Source of the DNA: Phycisphaerae bacterium
Lineage (GTDB): Bacteria > Planctomycetota > Phycisphaerae > Sedimentisphaerales > Anaerobacaceae
DNA: 64,000 bases
NCBI GenBank assembly: GCA_012744475.1
Contig: JAAYBV010000055.1
Span: 122,650-186,649 of the forward strand
Direction: 5' to 3'
The position numbers and the translations under genes are program-made. Position 1 is the first letter of the stretch, and each line of letters opens with the position of its first letter. The notes below the pieces were generated by a model. That model ran no database searches. It had not been told where the DNA came from and worked only from the letters and a program-made list of their open reading frames with translations. Positions 61,888 to 64,000 of this stretch are shown here, piece after piece.

Positions 61888-63252
61888 TCAATGGCATTGC
61901 CAATCCAGTGACGGCCGTTGATGCCTGCAATACCACTCCCGGTATTCCTGCGACCGCTGTGGCGTGTAGGTCCTGATGGTCGCCGTGTTGGGGAACCGCT
62001 GCGATCTATCGGGCCCGAGCAACGCTGTCCGGGCATGTATCGCCGCACCGTACGCCGTGAAGGACGCACAGTCAACTGCTTCCAGCGTCAGGCCGCAGAT
62101 ACTGGAAATCGTCTGCGGCCAGAACCGGCTTGCCATGGCCCCGCCGGTCGCTACGATTCTCTCGAGACTATGCTTCAGGCCACACACCTCCAGGGCATGA
62201 GCAACCGTGGAACCGGCCCACTCCATGTAGCGCCTTACGGACGTTGCAGCATCTCCCGAAGGTTCCACCTCGCCGGCATCGAGATTGACCCGTACAGGCC
62301 CCTCCGGCACGCTCATCCCGGCGAAAGCGGCCTCGAGCTCGGTCAAGGAGGCCTGAGTCAGACCAGAATGTCTCAGCAGCTTGTCGAGCCCCGCCCCAAC
62401 CTGCCAGAGGGTGACTATCAGGCCATAGCAGTCCGGCCGGACATCACGCCCCGGGTGTATCAGAAATCGCGCGTCGTCAAAGACGGGCCCACTCGTTCGG
62501 CCGTCGAGAACCCAGGCTGTGCCTGTACCCAGCATCACGCACGTGTCCCTTTCGAGACCCGCCGCTTCCATCGCCGCATACTGATCATGCGAGCCCGTGA
62601 CCAGAGTCAGATTACCCCACGGGCTCTCAATATCTTCCGCCAGAACGCTCAGTCCCGGCACAATGCTCGGCAGCCAACTCTCATCCATCTCGATCCAGTC
62701 GAGGATCGCTGGACTCCATCGCCGCCCCTGGAAATCCGCGAGACCCGTGATCTGCGCGCTGGTGACATCCGTCAGGAGTTTCCCCAAGAACTGTGCGTAG
62801 ACAAGATCGGGCACCGTGGCCATATGGCAGGCACCTTCCGGCACCTGCTTACGCTCAACCATTTGCCTGAGCTTGGCGGCAGCCAACCAGCCGTGCGGCG
62901 GCCAGCCGGTCACGTGGTAATATTCTGTCTGGCCGAATGCATCTGCCAGATCCTGGACAATTGTGTCCTCAGCCAGTTCCGTCCAGCAGCACACGTTGCC
63001 GACCGGTTGATGCTGTGCGTCGAGCAGGACGAAACTCCCTCCCTGCCCCGTGACGCTACACGCGACTGACCGGTCGGCGAATTGGCCCCGTTCTGCAAAG
63101 AGCTGCATGATTCGGCAAAAGTGCTCGTACCAGTAGGTCCGTGCTGAAGCCATTGGTGTCGGCAGGGTCGCCTCGTCGACGACTCGTCCCCTCTCATCGA
63201 GCACGATGCCTTTGGTGCTGGTCGTTCCTATGTCGATCCCGCAGAAGACCAT
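61888..63252 (-). CDS. FGGY-family carbohydrate kinase
   Basis: 454 aa from the ATG at 63252; the frame extends further but the domain begins there (MVFCGIDIGTTSTKGIVLDERG). Other FGGY motifs are SVTGQGGSFVLLD, LADFQGRRWSPAILDWIEMDE, TGSHDQYAAMEAAG and the C-terminal IVATGGAMASRFWPQTISSICG. It would phosphorylate the ketose formed by the isomerase (for example a pentulose or a 6-deoxy-ketose), using ATP in the cytoplasm. It is the first gene of the six-gene operon. Confidence 0.9.
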   Translation of the reverse strand: MVFCGIDIGTTSTKGIVLDERGRVVDEATLPTPMASARTYWYEHFCRIMQLFAERGQFADRSVACSVTGQGGSFVLLDAQHQPVGNVCCWTELAEDTIVQDLADAFGQTEYYHVTGWPPHGWLAAAKLRQMVERKQVPEGACHMATVPDLVYAQFLGKLLTDVTSAQITGLADFQGRRWSPAILDWIEMDESWLPSIVPGLSVLAEDIESPWGNLTLVTGSHDQYAAMEAAGLERDTCVMLGTGTAWVLDGRTSGPVFDDARFLIHPGRDVRPDCYGLIVTLWQVGAGLDKLLRHSGLTQASLTELEAAFAGMSVPEGPVRVNLDAGEVEPSGDAATSVRRYMEWAGSTVAHALEVCGLKHSLERIVATGGAMASRFWPQTISSICGLTLEAVDCASFTAYGAAIHARTALLGPDRSQRFPNTATIRTYTPQRSQEYREWYCRHQRPSLDWQCH

Positions 63253-63370
63253 GGAATCGGTCACCCCTGATAACACAACAAATGCACACAGGTGAACACA
63301 CCCTAACACTCGGTGAGGTGGCGTGCAACAGGACTCTTGCAGGAATATGACGCGAGATGCGGCTGTCACC

Positions 63371-63574
63371 TCATCGCGAACACACATGGCCACTGGATCT
63401 GCGTAGTCTCTTCGCGAAGATCCCAGCCTCCGAAGCCCTTGATTCTACCACAGCCATTTTTTGGAGGACACCTCTATCCCGTTCAGCCCGGACGCCATCC
63501 TGGGCTGGCATCACAGACTCTGCGCGCAGAAGTATGATGACAGAAAGAACTGCAAGAATCCATAGCGGCTTCAT
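63371..63574 (-). CDS. Possible small secreted protein, unknown
   Basis: 67 aa frame with a signal-like start (MKPLWILAVLSVIILLRAESVMPAQ) and a basic tail. There is no strong ribosome site and no family match. It may be a truncated gene remnant. It lies in the 368-bp stretch 63253-63620 ahead of the sugar operon, which otherwise shows no gene. Confidence 0.3.
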   Translation of the reverse strand: MKPLWILAVLSVIILLRAESVMPAQDGVRAERDRGVLQKMAVVESRASEAGIFAKRLRRSSGHVCSR

Positions 63575-63620
63575 CGCCGAAGAGTGTATAGAACGGAAGC
63601 AAATGTCGTGCGTCGGAACG

Positions 63621-64000
63621 TCATTCTATGGCCGCCGGCCGGCCGAAGCCGATATCGTCGATATAGACCGTGCCGGTTCCGCCGGCGGCCGGAGCGGTTC
63701 TGTTGCCGACGCCGATGACCATCTTGTCGACGCGGGCGAGATTCACGCCGGACAGATCACTGAATGGGATCGCCCATTCCTGCCACGAGGGACGCACGGT
63801 GATGGCCGCATCGGTATTCACTACCGTCGCGCTCTTGCCGGCGCTGTCCTCGATCGTCACATACATCGCCTCTGCCGAGTTGCCCGCCGGCTGCGCGATA
63901 CCGATCTCGGCTGTCTGCCAGGCGCCCGTCACGTTGCCGGTCGTCGAAACGTTCGAGAACTCGGCGCCCGTCACAATCGCAGTGTCGTGGCTGCAGACCG
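63621..64000 (-). CDS. C-terminal part of a secreted carbohydrate-binding-type protein (runs off the window)
   Basis: At least 126 residues, frame open to the window edge, so the start lies outside. The visible part (WQTAEIGIAQPAGNSAEAMYVTIEDSAGKSATVVN ... WQEWAIPFSDLSGVNLARVDKMVIGVGNRTAPAAGGTGTVYIDDIGFGRP) is a jelly-roll type domain of the sort that closes LamG-containing planctomycete secreted proteins. Ends at a TGA. Function of the whole protein unknown. Confidence 0.65.
   Translation of the reverse strand, partial: VCSHDTAIVTGAEFSNVSTTGNVTGAWQTAEIGIAQPAGNSAEAMYVTIEDSAGKSATVVNTDAAITVRPSWQEWAIPFSDLSGVNLARVDKMVIGVGNRTAPAAGGTGTVYIDDIGFGRPAAIE

Noticed and set aside
1..64000. CRISPR array, rRNA operon or complete prophage
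   Set aside because: No regularly spaced short repeats, no rRNA sequence, and no phage structural genes were seen.

Overview
The window is GC-rich, densely coding bacterial chromosome. The gene mix points to a planctomycete, most likely class Phycisphaerae. It has three pseudopilin-like proteins ending in an H-X9-DG motif, Tat-exported Gfo/Idh/MocA oxidoreductases and a sugar-isomerase-like barrel, DUF2961, DUF4838 and PQQ-propeller proteins, dockerin-like tails, a Cthe_2159-type beta-helix protein and an FGGY/isomerase/symporter sugar operon. The lineage is inferred from this family content; no rRNA is present to confirm it.

Layout. 0.2-3.7 kb: O6-alkylguanine repair protein, exported amidohydrolase and a pseudopilin. 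3.8-11.7 kb (minus strand): a polysaccharide-type cluster of a TIM-barrel hydrolase-like protein, two DUF2961 proteins and a beta-helix/PA14 protein. 12.1-17.4 kb: a 1762-residue autotransporter. 17.7-21.7 kb: MATE exporter, a GuaA-like protein with no glutaminase domain and an exported oxidoreductase. 21.9-24.8 kb: PEBP lipoprotein, small membrane protein, ATP-grasp ligase and zinc metallopeptidase. 25-43.6 kb: mostly exported proteins (nitroreductase-like/dockerin, oxidoreductases, pseudopilins, DUF362, beta-helix, PQQ propeller, a C-GCAxxG-C-C/di-heme protein, DUF4838, M28 peptidase), plus asparagine synthetase AsnA. 44-47 kb: an operon of a GlmU-like protein, an acyl carrier protein and an HMGL-family synthase.

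47.4-55.1 kb is the most interesting block. A sensor kinase and an NtrC-type regulator (translationally coupled) lie upstream of a near-perfect sigma-54 promoter (52339-52354). That promoter faces a gene set for a duplicated-cysteine-motif small protein, glutamate dehydrogenase, and an unusual fusion protein (sensor domain, PPDK-type ATP-grasp, nucleotidyltransferase). The fusion's sensor domain resembles that of the kinase. A repeated GGGGAGA half-site sits at enhancer distance from the promoter. I read this as a self-contained nitrogen/carbon control circuit, not obviously described before.

55.5 kb to the end: a 3' fragment of an initiator-like tRNA-Met, a possible integrase tail and IS21-like terminal repeats mark what looks like the left edge of an integrated island. 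Its first cargo is a six-gene operon (FGGY kinase, fucose/arabinose isomerase-like protein, small unknown, class-III aminotransferase, amidohydrolase, SSS symporter) that looks like an uncharacterised sugar or amino-sugar catabolic route. The window ends inside another secreted protein gene.

Palindromic elements of the form GGGCGAA..TTCGCCC recur between genes, and two of them lie inside exported-protein genes. Promoters with TTGNNN, a 17-18 bp spacer and TACAAT recur ahead of several genes.
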